DNA of 64,000 nt. Origin: Myrica gale. Its lineage: Eukaryota > Streptophyta > Magnoliopsida > Fagales > Myricaceae. Positions 46,827 to 58,358 of this stretch are shown one piece after another (the stretch's first letter is position 1; each line of letters starts with the position of its first letter). The stretch spans positions 5,257,001 to 5,321,000 of the forward strand of contig OZ005621.1 of NCBI GenBank assembly GCA_963930655.1. The letters are read 5' to 3'. The translations under genes were made by a program, and so were the position numbers. The notes beneath the pieces were generated by a model, which did not search any database, was not told the DNA's origin, and was given only the letters and a program-made list of their open reading frames with translations.

Positions 46827-49034
46827 TAGGTACATACTCTTTCCTTCTGTTGTATCTGTAAAATCTGCACCGGTTGAGTGAAAAACTCCATTTCACCTCA
46901 CATTTTGACATGATGTGCAGTCCAGGACCCTTGAACCTCTTTCCCTTTTTCCACTTCCCGTCGAGAGGAATTAATACATGTATCAAAATCTCTTGTAAAT
47001 TGTGTACAACTTTTTTCACTATGTGAAGCTACCATCTTGTCTTATGCTTTTATTATGTTTATTTTGTGTTTTTCGATTTTTCACGAGCATAAAATGAGCA
47101 CTCGGAATGTCATGCAGAACTGTTACTCAGGGAAATACATTACAACCAGGGTTCATCTTTGGCTAGGTGCATTAAATTTGTATGCATAACTAGAATCAGG
47201 TTTTGACACGTCAGAATAGGGGGGGAGAGAGGGAGAGGGCTGTGATGAAACCCCCATTGCATTCAGACTGCGGTAGGGTTTTTTGCTCCTCAACAGTCTA
47301 TCCACTAGCAGCGCGATCTCAGATCAGGCAATCGATAAGTTTTCATAAACAAAGTACAATGCTCATCTGAGTTTCACCAAAACCAGCAACTCATAGGAAA
47401 CACATGAAAATTCCTGATCTCGATTAGTTGTGGAGGACTGAAATCATTGGATCCAATATGAACAATGGTGACCGTCGGAACTCGGAAGTGCTAGCACTCC
47501 CTGATCGGGGCCGTGTAGTTACAGCTGCAGCATGTTGCTCGTACAATGGAAATTCTTCCACATATTGCAAGATGTGTTTCGCATATTACAAGTGAAGCTC
47601 TGTGATTTTAGGTTTACGTACGTTGGGACTTGCAAGATAACATAACTTTTCCTCTCAAATTAAAAAGAAGGGATAAATGCAAAATTGGTCCATGTGCTAT
47701 ACGCAAAAATCGATTTAGTCTCTGTGATATGAAAAACATCGATTTAGTCCTTATGATTTCAGAAAGTGATAAAATCAGTCCCTGATGGAGGACCAATAAC
47801 AAATGAAAATAAAATCACAGAGACTAAATCGATATTTTTCATATGACAGGGATTAAATCGATTTTTGCGTATAGCACAGGGACTATTTTGCATTTATCCC
47901 TAAAAAGAAATCACGAATTGCACCAAAAAAAACGTGGGACAAAAGTGAAACACAGCTTAAAAAGAACCCTAAAATGATCTCTCCGGCCCACTCCAAAGGG
48001 GAACCGAGCGTGCAGAGAAGACAAAACCACGGCCTAAAAGCCGCTTTTGCAACGTAAAATGCAATCCCACGTGGGGCCAAAGTGAAACACAGCCGCGGCC
48101 GGTAGGTCTCCCTTGCATGGATCCCAAAGTAATACGCAGAGCAGAACCGGACCGCAGGCCATACCACCAATAGTTTTTTTTGTATACTCTAAACCAAACA
48201 ATTTGAAAAAAAAAATGGTTTTATTTTATTAAAAATTAAGCATTTACATGAACACGAAAGCGACGAAAGTGTACAAGGTTTTCATTTATTTTGGAAGTAG
48301 ACATTGATCGAATTAAATAAATTTCCTTAAATGTAAATAAGTAATTTCCTATTATAAATATATAGGATCTTATCACGTCACTATTTCTTAATTCCAACGT
48401 GTGCTAAATATGGTAAACTTCCAAAATGATGTATACTAGATTAGTAGAAATGATAAATTATGATGCAGCAAAATACCAACTACTTAATTTAACTTCAACG
48501 ATCGCCATCTTGATCAAAGGCCCCTCCACCAAAAAATTTGGAACAAAAAGAAGAAAATAGAAAAAGAATAGACCTACAGAGGAGCAAAAACAATTGCCTC
48601 GCACAAAATAATTGTGCCTATCGAGCAGTACCTATTCTGACAATCCACAAGGGCTAAGGCATATATTCAATTGCCCATTTAAACACCCAGCCATCTCACA
48701 TGTGGCTTGCCTCAAGGTCAGTTGCAGCCAAAACTTCTCTAACAGGTCCTCAAAAATCAGTGGATCAGTGACTGTGGACGGACTCGAAGCATAAGTTACA
48801 CAATCAAACATACCATGCCTTCCACTTCCATTTCTCTGGTGATCCCTGCTTTTGAAGCCTCTACTCGATCTTTGAAGGATGACCGTTTCTCGTAGTGATA
48901 TTTCAATCAAGATTTCGACTTAATTTTTCGCTTCTTCAATAGGGAACCTCCTGTTTCTTCCACTATCTGCGAGAACAGAATTCTTACTAGGCAACAGCAA
49001 AAGCGTGAACACAAACAATAAAAAACCTTCAACA
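46827..49034. other. Convergent region between ALY and the lysine-rich gene
   Basis: Should hold the 3' UTRs of ALY (+) and the minus-strand gene ending at 49035. One MITE (47670-47900) is present. The minus-strand open frame at 48632-48910 lies downstream of the stop at 49035 and has no recognisable motif, so it is more likely 3' UTR than a gene. Confidence 0.5.
47670..47900. mobile_element. Mutator-like MITE, 231 bp, with exact 9-bp target duplication
   Basis: Ends GGGATAAATGCAAAAT and ATTTTGCATTTATCCC are inverted repeats, and the arms are reverse complements through tgctatacgcaaaaatcgat and tcacagagactaaatcgat. The exact 9-base duplication taaaaagaa is at 47661-47669 and 47901-47909. No coding capacity. 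Confidence 0.9.
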
Positions 49035-52000
49035 TCAAACCACCTTTCGTTTTTTATTTTTATTTTTCTCTTTTTCTTTGTTCTTCTTCTTCTTTTTCTT
49101 CTTCTTTCTTCCCTTCAAATCCGAACCTTCAGCTTCTCCTCCTTCCTGTCAAAAAATGCACTCATATGGGAACTACTAAATAATGTCATCAGAGTAGCTA
49201 TTCAGGATCATCCTATCTACTATTTTATACCAAATTGGTCAGATTTCAGCACATTAAATTCTCCCTAATGTTCTTTTTGGAAGTAGTGTTTTATTTCCTC
49301 AAATCACTATCTGAATAAGAGCATGCACCAAAGTGAAAAAATATGAACCGTTTAGTTCAAAGTAATGGCTAGGATTTATGAAGAACTCCATGCCGTAACA
49401 GGGATGTAGGATCAAAGCACCTCAGAGTCACCAAAGGAGTTTACATGAAGAATTGTTCTTCCTGAATTTGAAGTGCCACCTGATATTTAGAAGAAAAAAA
49501 TACATATCTATCAGGAACTAATTTCCAGCTATTTGATGATATGATTATTGAGGTACATAAAACATGGACATAAGCCACCTAGACAATTTAAATCGATTTC
49601 ATAAGTGCATAGCCAGAACAATCAAAGTAACTTGTGTCGAATTGGTCTAACATGGACACAATTTTCTGACAACCTATTTCTTTTTATTATTTTTCAATAA
49701 ATATCCAAAGGAATGCGGGAAAACAAAAAGGACAAATTAAAAAGAAAATGTCCAGGTGAAAACGACGTAGACTCCTCTAGATTTTTAACTTCAAGGTGGA
49801 GTTCTTTCATTTCAATCAAAGTGTTCAGCTCGTGTCACTTCAATATAGAACAATAAAGTGTGATTCAATAAAGCGAGTAAACGCTAATCTGAACCATTCA
49901 ACTAAAAATGATAGCTAGGATACACAGGGCTTCCTGGGCCTACAAGGATTGCCCCTATGGAATACAGGGCTTCAACCAGAGGCTGCCGGGCATACAGGGC
50001 ATGTCCCCGTGCCTACAGGGTTTGCCCGCAGGAATACAGGGCTTCAACCAGGGCCTACCGTGCATACAGGGCTTGTCCCCGGGCGTTAGCTTGACTTTAC
50101 ATGGCATTTTGAGTGGGACACATGAACTAGGGAAAAACTGAGAGAATGGCTGATTCCTGCTTATAAGCTTCGGACAACTGGAAATAAGGATAAGGAGATT
50201 ACTTCTTCTTGGGAGGACGAATGAAGGAAGCTTTTTAAGCCATTTGCGCATTAAGGGGAGTGGAGCCGATGGGGTTTTTTGAATGGTAATGAAGCTCGCC
50301 ATTCTGTCTATTTGGCTTAGGGGTGAAAATCGGAAATGCGGTCCGGTCCGGTTTCAAGAAATGCGGTCCGGTCTGGACCACAAAAAATATTTGTTTTTAA
50401 AAAAAAAATCGCAGTAGCACTGCGCGATTAAATTTTTAAAAAATTTTAAATTTTTTTAAAAAAATTACGTAGAGCTATATGCACTGCGCGATTATTTTTT
50501 AAAATATTTTAAAAAAATTATGAAATGCGGTCCGGTCCGGTTCGGACCGGACCGCATTTCATAAATATTTATCCGGTCCGGTCTGCGGTCCGGTTTTGTT
50601 CAGCCCTAATTTGGCTGACGCCGACTCTGGATAATCATTCCAGTCCTGGGAGAGGTGGCGACCATTCTCAAGAAACAAAAAGACTGAGCTGAGGGAAGCT
50701 CTATGAGTCACTGAAACGACGGCAGGAGGGCTTTTTTATCTACCAATAGAGGGAGCAAAAAAGGGCTTTGCCCCCCTTTACAATATGAAGAAAGAAATAA
50801 GGGTCGTAGTTAGCACTTTAGAAAGATTGCAGCTAGCGCGCTTAACTAATAAGATAGACAGACCTGAACATCAGGGCTCACTGGTCTCCTCTGAGTCTCC
50901 AGGTCTTTCTTCCGGGCACCCCTAGCTTACCGGTCAGCCCGGTCTTCCTAGGCATTCTGCTGGCGAGGTGGACCTCCAGTTAGCTGTTACTGTCGTCACG
51001 CATGAAGGCTGGGCTGGTGGTGCCCACCACCAGTCGTCCGCGGTAGCGCCCTCGCCGGTGGGTTCTGTGGCAAGTGAAGCTTGCTGGGAGGATGCCCCGG
51101 TGTCGGCGCCGATGCTGTCTTCTTTGTTGGGGGTGCTAGGCAAAGGCGCGGGGGCTTCTCCGGCGCCGGGTTTATTGCCGACCACTGGCACTTTGATTGC
51201 CAATCTGGTTTGTTCTTCTACGGGTGATGTTTCTTCCTCTGGTGGGGAGTTGGTTCTTGATTGTGGGGATTCTGAGGTGGTGGTTCAGCCTTTGAGGGTG
51301 GTATTGCCTTCACAAGAGTCGGAGCTGGGTGCAGGGTCGGAGGTCCCTTCCAACTGGGTTCTGGACATGGTTTCGTCCTTTCTTCATTTAGTAGGGGTCT
51401 CTTGTGCGGGCATGAATCTGCGTTATTGGAATTGTTTGTAGCTTTAGAGAAGGAACGGGGGCAATGTGGTGATACTTCTGCAGTTAGGAGGGGTGGCAAA
51501 TTGGTGAGGGAACTTAAGGCGTTGGGGTCTTCAGTGCACTATGATGCGCCTACCTCTAGTTCTCGGAGGAGCAGGAAATTGGGAAGGGCGATAGTCAGTG
51601 TCTTATGAAGCCATAAATTATTAGTTGCAACGTTCAGGGGTTGAATGATAAGACGAAATGCTTGAGAGTGAGGAATTTATTAAGAGGGTGGCAGGCCGAC
51701 TTAGTGTGCCTTCAAGAAAGTAAGGTGTCGCTTGTTTCGTGGTCTTTGGTAAGGCGGTTGTGGGGTAGGCCTCATGTTAGATGGTGTCATTTGGAGGCCG
51801 AAGGGGCCTCGAGAGGCATTTTGACTCTTTGGGATTCTCGTGTGTTGGAGATGGTTGATTTGTGCGCCGGTGCTTATTCTCTTTCAGTGATGTTTAAGAA
51901 TGTTGACGATGGTTTTTCGTGGTCTTTCTCTGGTGTTTATGACCCGAATGATGATAATTGTCAGAGGGTTTCTTGGGATGAGTTGGCGAGGATTCATTCT

Positions 52001-55000
52001 TTATGGGGCATTCCTTGGTGTATCAGTGGGGATTTCAATGCCACCTGCTTTCCTAGTGAACGGTCGGGGAGTTGGGGTAACCGGAGTGCTACGGTGGATT
52101 TTTCGGACTTCATTGTTGAGTGTGATTTAGTGGATTTTGCTCTTGGTGGTGGGAGGTTTACATGGTCTAATGGGCGTTCTTCTTCGTCTTGGTCTAGGAT
52201 TGACCGTTTCCTAGTTAGCTCTTGTTGGGAAACGGTGTATCCTGATTTTCTCCAAAGAAGGCTGCCGCAACTGCTCTCTGGCCACTTTCCGGTTTAGTTT
52301 GAGAGTAATAGGTTGGGGGTCCCAAAAACCTTTTCGTTTTGAAAATATGTGGCTCAAGGAGGATGGCTTTGTGGAACAGGTTCGGGCATGGTTACAGAGC
52401 TACAATTTCATTGGGTCCCCTAGCTATGTGCTGAATATGAAATTGAGAGCTTTAAAGAATGAACTTCGAATTTGGAATCGGGGTGTCTTTATGGATTTCA
52501 ACACTCGCAAGGCTTCTTTCTTGCAGGAGCTCTCTTCTCTTGATGATTTGGATGAGAGGGGTGCTTTGGATGCCGAGGGTCAGCAAAGGAAGTTGTTTAT
52601 CTCAGGGGAATTAGCTCGCTCGCTTGAGTTAGAAGAAGTTAGCTGGAGGCAAAAGTCGCGGGCTATTTGGTTGAAGGAGGGATATCGGTGTTCTATGTTC
52701 TTTCATAGAGTTGCTGACTCTAATCGAAGGAACAATAACTCTAATCGAAGGAACAACTCAATTTCCTGCTTTGAGCTTGAGGGAGACGTTGTGGAGGATC
52801 CAGTGGTGATTTCTGATGGGATTTTCGATTATTATACTTCGTTGTACAAAGAACCATTCAATTGGCGCCCCTTTTTGGAAGGGTTGGAGTTTGGCAACAT
52901 CTTGGGGGATGAAGCGGAGTGGGTTGAGAGACCCTTTGCGTAGGGGTGGGTAACAGTGATATAGGTGCCGGTTTGGCCAAAACCGGCACCTACACCGTTA
53001 CGGACGGTGAGAAGAAACTGAGACCGACACTGACAAACAAGAATAACCGGCCTTGCCGGTGCCGGTTTTACCGGTAACAGTTAGTGAAAACCGTCGGCAA
53101 CCGCTAGAGAGAGAGGAGTGGTTGGATTCTAAAGGCCATCGAGAGTACAGAGGAGAAGGCGAGAAAGAGGCGTTGTGTAGGGTGAGAGAGAGGCGTGCGG
53201 CAGTAGAGTGTAGAGGAGAGAGGTGTTGTGCGACTGACGACTGTAGAGGCCAAAGGGAGAGAGAGGCGTTCGGCGATGAGTGTAGAGGGAGAATAAACGG
53301 TAAGAGATGGGAGTGGGGTTATGGTTTTTCTAACCAAAGTGCATTGTTCTCTTCAAGAGAAGGGCACCGTTTTTTTTTTAATTAAAAAAAAAAGTCACAA
53401 TGAAAGCATTGAAAGGGTTAGGGTTTTTACCTAACCCAACAGAAGCAACGGAATAACGCCGTTCTCTTTAAGAGACAACGTCGTTTTTTATTTATTCATT
53501 AAAAAAGAAAAATTACAAAAGTTACAGTGAGGTAGGGTTAGGGTTGTATTTATTTATATTATTAAAAAAATAAATAAAAACATGAAGTAGAGGTAGACAG
53601 CAGACCGTAGGATACTAGGTAGTAGGGTGTAGGAAATGTCATTTGGCGTTTTATATATATATATATAATTTTTAAAAACGTAACGGTTACCGGCGAGTTG
53701 TCGGTGCCGGTACTACCGGTTTAACAAAAATCAACACTAGAATCGGCACCGGGAACCGCCGGTTTGGCGGTTTCCGGCGCCGGCATCGGCGGTGAGTTTG
53801 CGCAACCCTACTATTGCGGACCGGATTTTCGGTTGTGCTTATATGGAGGACCGGACTGGACCACTTATGCGATCCAGACTGATTTCATTTTTTTAAAAGT
53901 TAATTTCGAAGGGGGAAGAACATATAAAAATGTAGAGTTTTAGTTTAGGTTAAAAATAAACTTTTAAGTTTGTAATTTGAATTAAAAAAATATAAAAAAC
54001 TTTTTATTGATTTATATTAATAAATTTGGTCTGGACCGGATCGCAAATCCGGTCCGGTTTTGTGGTCCAGTCCGGTCTACGGTCTGGTTTTGTTCAGCCA
54101 TAGTCCTAGCGAATAGGCTGAAGTTCATTCTTGAGAAGATTATCTCTCATTCTCAAAATGCTTTTGTGCGGGGGAGACAAATTCTGGATTCGGTACTCGT
54201 GGCCAATGAATGTATTGATTCTAGATTGCAGACGGGTGTTCCTAGTATTCTTTGCAAGTTGGATGTACAAAAAGCCTATGACCACGTGAATTGTAATTTC
54301 TTGTTATATCTTCTTCGGAGGTGTGGGTTTGGTGCGATGGTGTAAGTGGATTCTCTTTTGCATTTCAACGGTGAAGTTCTCGGTGATTATTAATGGGTCT
54401 CCGGAAAGGTTTTTTTTTATAAGGAAATTTTATTAGATCAAGCAAGAACAATACAAGGGAGTATACCGAAAGCACTTAAGACAAACAAGCAACATAACTA
54501 AGGAAATCATCAAAGTCGACAAAAATGCCCCTAAAACCGCATTAGCCCAACAAAACAAGGAAAGCAACATAAACCCTTGCAACTTCACTAGGGACAACGA
54601 AACATCTTCAAAACATCTATTGTTTCGCTCCCTCCAAAGACACCACCAAACATAGGAGGGAATCATTCTCCAAATAGCCTAAGCAACGAGGTTAGAAAGC
54701 CTTATATTCCAACACCAAAGCACATCCACCACCTTCTCCGGCATCATCCAATGAAAGTTCGTGATGCTAAGAACATGACTCCAAAGCCCTCGCGCCAATG
54801 AACAATGAAGAAACACATGTTTAACCGACTCTCCATCGCCACGGCAAAGAAAGCACCACTCCGCCATGTAGACCCCTTTTCTCCGAAGATTGTCAATCGT
54901 GAGAATTCTCCCGTGCATAGCCTCTCAAACAAAGAAGGAGACCCTCAAAGGGCATCGCGACCTCCACACCCCTTTCCAAGGAAGAGACGTTATTCCTCTT

Positions 55001-58000
55001 GGCAATGAACTGATACATGGACTTTACCGAAAAAACACCATTCGCGGAGCCAGGCCAAGACAACTGATCGTCCTCCCCTCGCCGGATCTTCACACGGTAC
55101 AAGAGAGAATAAAAGGCAGAAAACTCCTGTACCTCCCAATCATTCGCAGCTCTCACAAAGGGAACATTCCACACGACACTGCCCTCCCTTTCTTCCAAAC
55201 ATTCCGCCGCCATAGCCTCCTTGCACCTAGACAACGAAAAAGCAACCGGGAAGACCACAGACAAAGGGGGTCCTCTTTCTCTCCTTTGTTTGTCATTGTT
55301 ATGGAGGCGTTCAGTCGGATGATGGGGAACGTGATGTTGCACGGTGGTTTTCAAGGTTTCAAGGTTGGTGGGGGCCTCGGGTGATGAGGTCTCTATTTCT
55401 AATCTTCTCTTTGAGGATGACACTCTTGTGATGTGTGGGGTTGAGGTGAGTCAGTTCCGGTGTCTTCGATGCCTTCTCCTCTGCTTCGAGGCGGTGTTGG
55501 GCTTAAAGATTAATCTTGCCAAGTCTGAGGTCATCCCTATTGGTCGGGTGGAGAATGTGCAGAAGTTGGCGGGCGTGTTAGGTTGTGGTGTCTACTTTGC
55601 CTTTGCAGTATCTTGGACTCCCTTTGGGTGCTACGTTTCTATTTAGGATGAGATTCTTGAAAGGATGGAGTGTAGATTGACAGGTTGGAAGCGTATGTAT
55701 CTCTCCAAGGGTGGTAGGCTTACTCTTATTAAGTCTACGCTTTCTAGTTTACAGACTTACTTCCTTTCATTGTTTCCCATTCCCGGGGTGTGGCGAATAG
55801 GATGGAAAAAATTCAGCGTGACTACTTATGGGGTAGTGGTGTTTGTGGCCGCAAGTTTCATCTGGTTAAGTGGCCTAGGGTCTGTTCCCCCGTGCAAGAT
55901 GGGGGGTTAGGCATCACAGTTTTCGTATGTTTAATAAGGCATTGCTGTGTAAATGGTTATGGAGGTTTGCAGTTGAGAGGAATAGGTTGTGGAGGAGGGT
56001 TATTGCTGTAAAGTATGGTTGTTCGCTGGGTGGTTGGAGCACTTCTTCAACCCGGGGTATTTATGGTGTTAGCCTTTGTAGGTACATTAGCAAAGGTTGG
56101 AATGAATTAAGCAAGCATATTCGATTTAGGGTGGGGAACGGAGCTAGAGTTAGTTTCTGGCACGATACTTGGTGTGGTGATAAACCTTTACGCCTCACTT
56201 TCCTTCTTGTTTTCTCATTGTCTTGTTGTAAGGCAGCCAGGGTGGCAGACTGTTTGTTGGATGGTGATGACACTGTGGTGTGGAATGTTACTTTCTCTCG
56301 AGCGGCTAATGATTGGGAGTTGGAAGACTTTACTTCCTTTTTTGCTCTGTTGTATGGTAGGGAGTTAAAGAGAGGAGAGGCAGATGTGATGGTGTGGTCG
56401 GGCGATAAGCAGGGGGTGTATTTGATTAAGTCTATGTATGGGTTGCTCATGGATGGGGCTGCTTTGTCTTTTCCTTGGAAGGGCGTTTGGAGGTCTCTGT
56501 CCCCGATGAGAGTTTCATTCTTTGTCTGGGAGGCCACACATGGTAGTATCCTGACTGTTGATAATCTCCACCGGAGGGGGTTGATTATTGTTGATTGGTG
56601 CTTCTTGTGCCGGCATGGTGGTGAATTAGTTCACCATGTTTTGTAGCATTGTCCTTATACGCCTGGGTTGTGGTCCTATGTTCTTCGTATTGTGAACTTT
56701 AACTGGGTTATGCCCGAAAAATGTGGAAGATGTTCTGTGGTGCTAGAAGAGACGGCTTAAACATCCTATCGCGAAGGCTATTTTGAGGATGATCCCTCAT
56801 TGTATTTGGTGGTACCTTTGGAGGGAACAAAATAGTCGATGTTTTGATGGTGTTTCTGTGTCGTTGGATAGGTTGCATGGTGCTTTTTGTCTTGTCCTTT
56901 TTCTTTGGGTGAACTCGGTGCTTGGTTCCCCTTTTGTTGATTTTGCTGATTTCCTTAGTTTTCTTTCTTTTTTGGATTAGTGTCTTCGTTATAGTTTTTT
57001 TCTCGATAAACAACCATTAGAATAAAAACTGAAAAACAGAAAGAAAAACACAACAAGACGAACACAAAGGCAACAGGACAGACACGACAAGACAAACACA
57101 ACCAGCAAGACCCTCCAACGAATCAGAGGAACCACTATGAACTCCATGCAGGGCAGAGGGAGTGATGGCCGGACATAGTAGGCAAAACTACTAGGACCTG
57201 GGCAAGCCGGGAAAGCGCCACAAAGGACGCGAAGCGAGACCCAACAAAGGGTCGGAAGAGAGCCACAAGGACTCGGATAAGCCCACGAAAGGGGCGGACA
57301 GACCAACACGGAACCAAACAAACGACAAGCCCTAAACAGAGGGGCAAACCCAAACGGGTGGAAACACAACAAAACACGAGCCCTAAACAGAGGGGCTAGC
57401 CGAAACAGTCGACTACAGAATAGCACACAAGCCCTAAACAAGGGGGCGGACCCAAACGGGTTTATTGGTTCGTTATAGTTATTTATACTGTTTTTACTAT
57501 TTCTAATGAGATTGGCTAATTCATAAAAAAAAAATTAAAAAATAAAAAGATTCAAAGAAATTCACTATTACAAAACCAGGAACAAACGTTTATGGTTTTT
57601 GTTTTTTTGAACTAGCAAATAAATGCATCTAGAAACATACACAGAACTTTCAGCGTTAAGTCTGATTTCCGGTCAACTTATTGATTCCACCAACTCGAAC
57701 AACATTTGGAATGAGAAAAAGATAAACAAAAACAAAAAACATATAAGATCTCTGTTTCTCGGACCCGTTCGTTAAAGAGACAAAAATACAAAATTTATTG
57801 CATATGAATAAAAGGTTAATTCAGATCGGAGCTAAAAAAAACCATCGCTGGATGAAAATTTATAAGTTCCTCCACAGATTCTTAAGTAATTAGGTGGCTT
57901 AGTTAAAAAGTGTGAGAAGAAATAGTTACTGGAAAGGACGGCGTGTTTGGCATTTTGGACGGCTAGTTCGACAAGATCGGGGTTTATAGAGGCTAATCCG

Positions 58001-58358
58001 TCGGGCTCCTGTAGTTTTCTTTCTAGAAATTTCGCCAAAGCCGCTGCCTTATTCGTCCGCAATGGTCCTCCAGGGTGAGCCAACCTGTACGCATGGACGT
58101 ATCAGTTATCACTATTAACCTACGAATCGAAATCCAGAGAAAATTTAATTAAATACAGAGTTTTAAGGGAAGAAAAACAAATACATACAGAATAGAAAAA
58201 CCCAAGAAGAAGAAGAAAAAGAAAAAGGTGAAATGGTAAATTGAAGTGAACCTGGGTTGGGAGCGAGGAGGAGGGGGCAGGGAAGGGAGGGGTGCGAATT
58301 TGCTACCACGAAGGGCTCGTCTTTCCTCTTCGCTCAGTTCTTCCAACCCTTTCACCAT
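49035..58358 (-). CDS. Small conserved plant protein with lysine-rich C-terminus; transposon-expanded gene
   Basis: Four exons in coding order: 58252-58358, 57930-58084, 49421-49479 and 49035-49145. They have GT-AG junctions and consistent phases and give 143 residues. Order of features: an acidic/basic N-terminus ([20 protein letters not shown]), a proline-rich stretch at 23-36, LAHPGGPL and a helical [11 protein letters not shown] segment, then SFGDSE, and a Lys-rich tail of about 25 residues ending in KRKVV that resembles a nuclear or nucleolar signal. I recall similar small plant proteins but no assigned function, so none is given. Intron 2 (49480-57929) is 8.45 kb, about 90 percent of the gene, and filled with LINEs and hAT elements. 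If intron 2 were not spliced, exon 2 would run on to a stop at 57832 without the tail. Exons 3 and 4 were found by phase and homology; cDNA evidence would settle them. Confidence 0.82.
49938..50083. repeat. Two-copy 73-bp tandem repeat
   Basis: Copies at 49938-50010 and 50011-50083 begin with gcctaca and share atacagggcttcaaccag and catacagggc. Each copy also repeats a shorter tacaggg motif. The GC content is well above that of the surroundings. The array lies in intron 2 of the lysine-rich gene. Confidence 0.8.
50320..50608. mobile_element. hAT MITE, 289 bp, with exact 8-bp target duplication
   Basis: Begins TAGGGGTG and ends CAGCCCTA, inverted termini. The exact 8-base duplication atttggct is at 50312-50319 and 50609-50616. 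The subterminal zones carry many GGTCCGGTCCGG / CCGGACCGGACC units, and gcactgcgcgatta recurs inside. No transposase. Confidence 0.9.
52941..53810. mobile_element. hAT-like non-autonomous element, 870 bp, inserted in the LINE
   Basis: Begins TAGGGGTGGG and ends CAACCCTA. Subterminal zones are rich in ACCGGCACC / GGTGCCGGT motifs at both ends (52965-53100 and 53690-53790). The flanks cctttgcg (52933-52940) and ctattgcg (53811-53818) agree at six of eight bases, as expected for an old hAT duplication. The open frame at 53053-53385 is repeat-derived and is not supported as a gene. Confidence 0.7.
53819..54099. mobile_element. Remnant of a second hAT MITE, same family as 50320-50608
   Basis: Contains the GGACCGGACTGGACCAC and GGTCCGGTTTTG type units and the right terminus GTTCAGCCATA, like the 50320 element. 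The left terminus is missing. LINE coding sequence resumes at 54100 ([12 protein letters not shown]). Confidence 0.6.
54409..55255 (-). mobile_element. 5'-truncated LINE, antisense, nested in the LINE at 50880
   Basis: The minus strand encodes zf-RVT-region fragments ([49 protein letters not shown]) and a 3' UTR whose A tail appears as a T run at about 54409-54420. It interrupts the reverse transcriptase of the plus-strand LINE between SPERF (about 54405) and the [11 protein letters not shown] block (about 55280). No clean duplication was found. Confidence 0.78.
56997..57468 (-). mobile_element. Minus-strand retroposon with 51-bp internal repeats
   Basis: A T run at 56995-57001 marks an A tail on the minus strand. 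The 12-base duplication ttcgttatagtt flanks it at 56985-56996 and 57469-57480. Near its 5' end (minus strand) it has a tandem repeat with starts at 57328, 57379 and 57430, an exact 51-base period beginning agccctaaac. A minus-strand open frame (56989-57441) runs through the repeats but has no known domain. It is inserted in the 3' UTR of the LINE at 50880. Confidence 0.65.

Larger units (their letters stand above)
50880..57540 (+). mobile_element. LINE (L1/RIL-like), broken by at least four later insertions
   Basis: The element reads on the plus strand: ORF1 C-terminal part (50968-51608), AP-endonuclease (about 51620-52297, with LQESK, SGDFNA, SRIDRFL and SGHFPV), RT linker (52299-52940), RT (54100-54350, with YDHVN, and 55290-55650, with FEDDT in place of FADD), and the zf-RVT region (55927-56700). 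The 3' UTR follows and an A tail lies near 57524. It is interrupted by hAT elements (52941-54099), an antisense LINE (about 54409-55255) and a minus-strand retroposon (56997-57468). Several frameshifts and stops show it is inactive. The 5' end is lost or undetermined. It lies antisense in intron 2 of the lysine-rich gene. Confidence 0.85.

Noticed and set aside
48632-48910. Minus-strand 92-residue frame as a gene
   Set aside because: It lies just downstream of the stop of the lysine-rich gene, has no motif, and is probably 3' UTR.
50969-51441. Pro/Ser/Val-rich 157-residue frame as a host gene
   Set aside because: It is directly followed by LINE endonuclease sequence and matches the ORF1 end of the LINE at 42359.
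53053-53385. Arg/Glu-rich 110-residue frame
   Set aside because: It lies within a hAT element and arises from GAGAGA-type repeats; no stop-codon-free conservation can be claimed.
57832-58083. Single-exon gene ending at 57832
   Set aside because: It is read-through of exon 2 of the lysine-rich gene into its intron; a good GT donor at 57930 and matching downstream exons exist.
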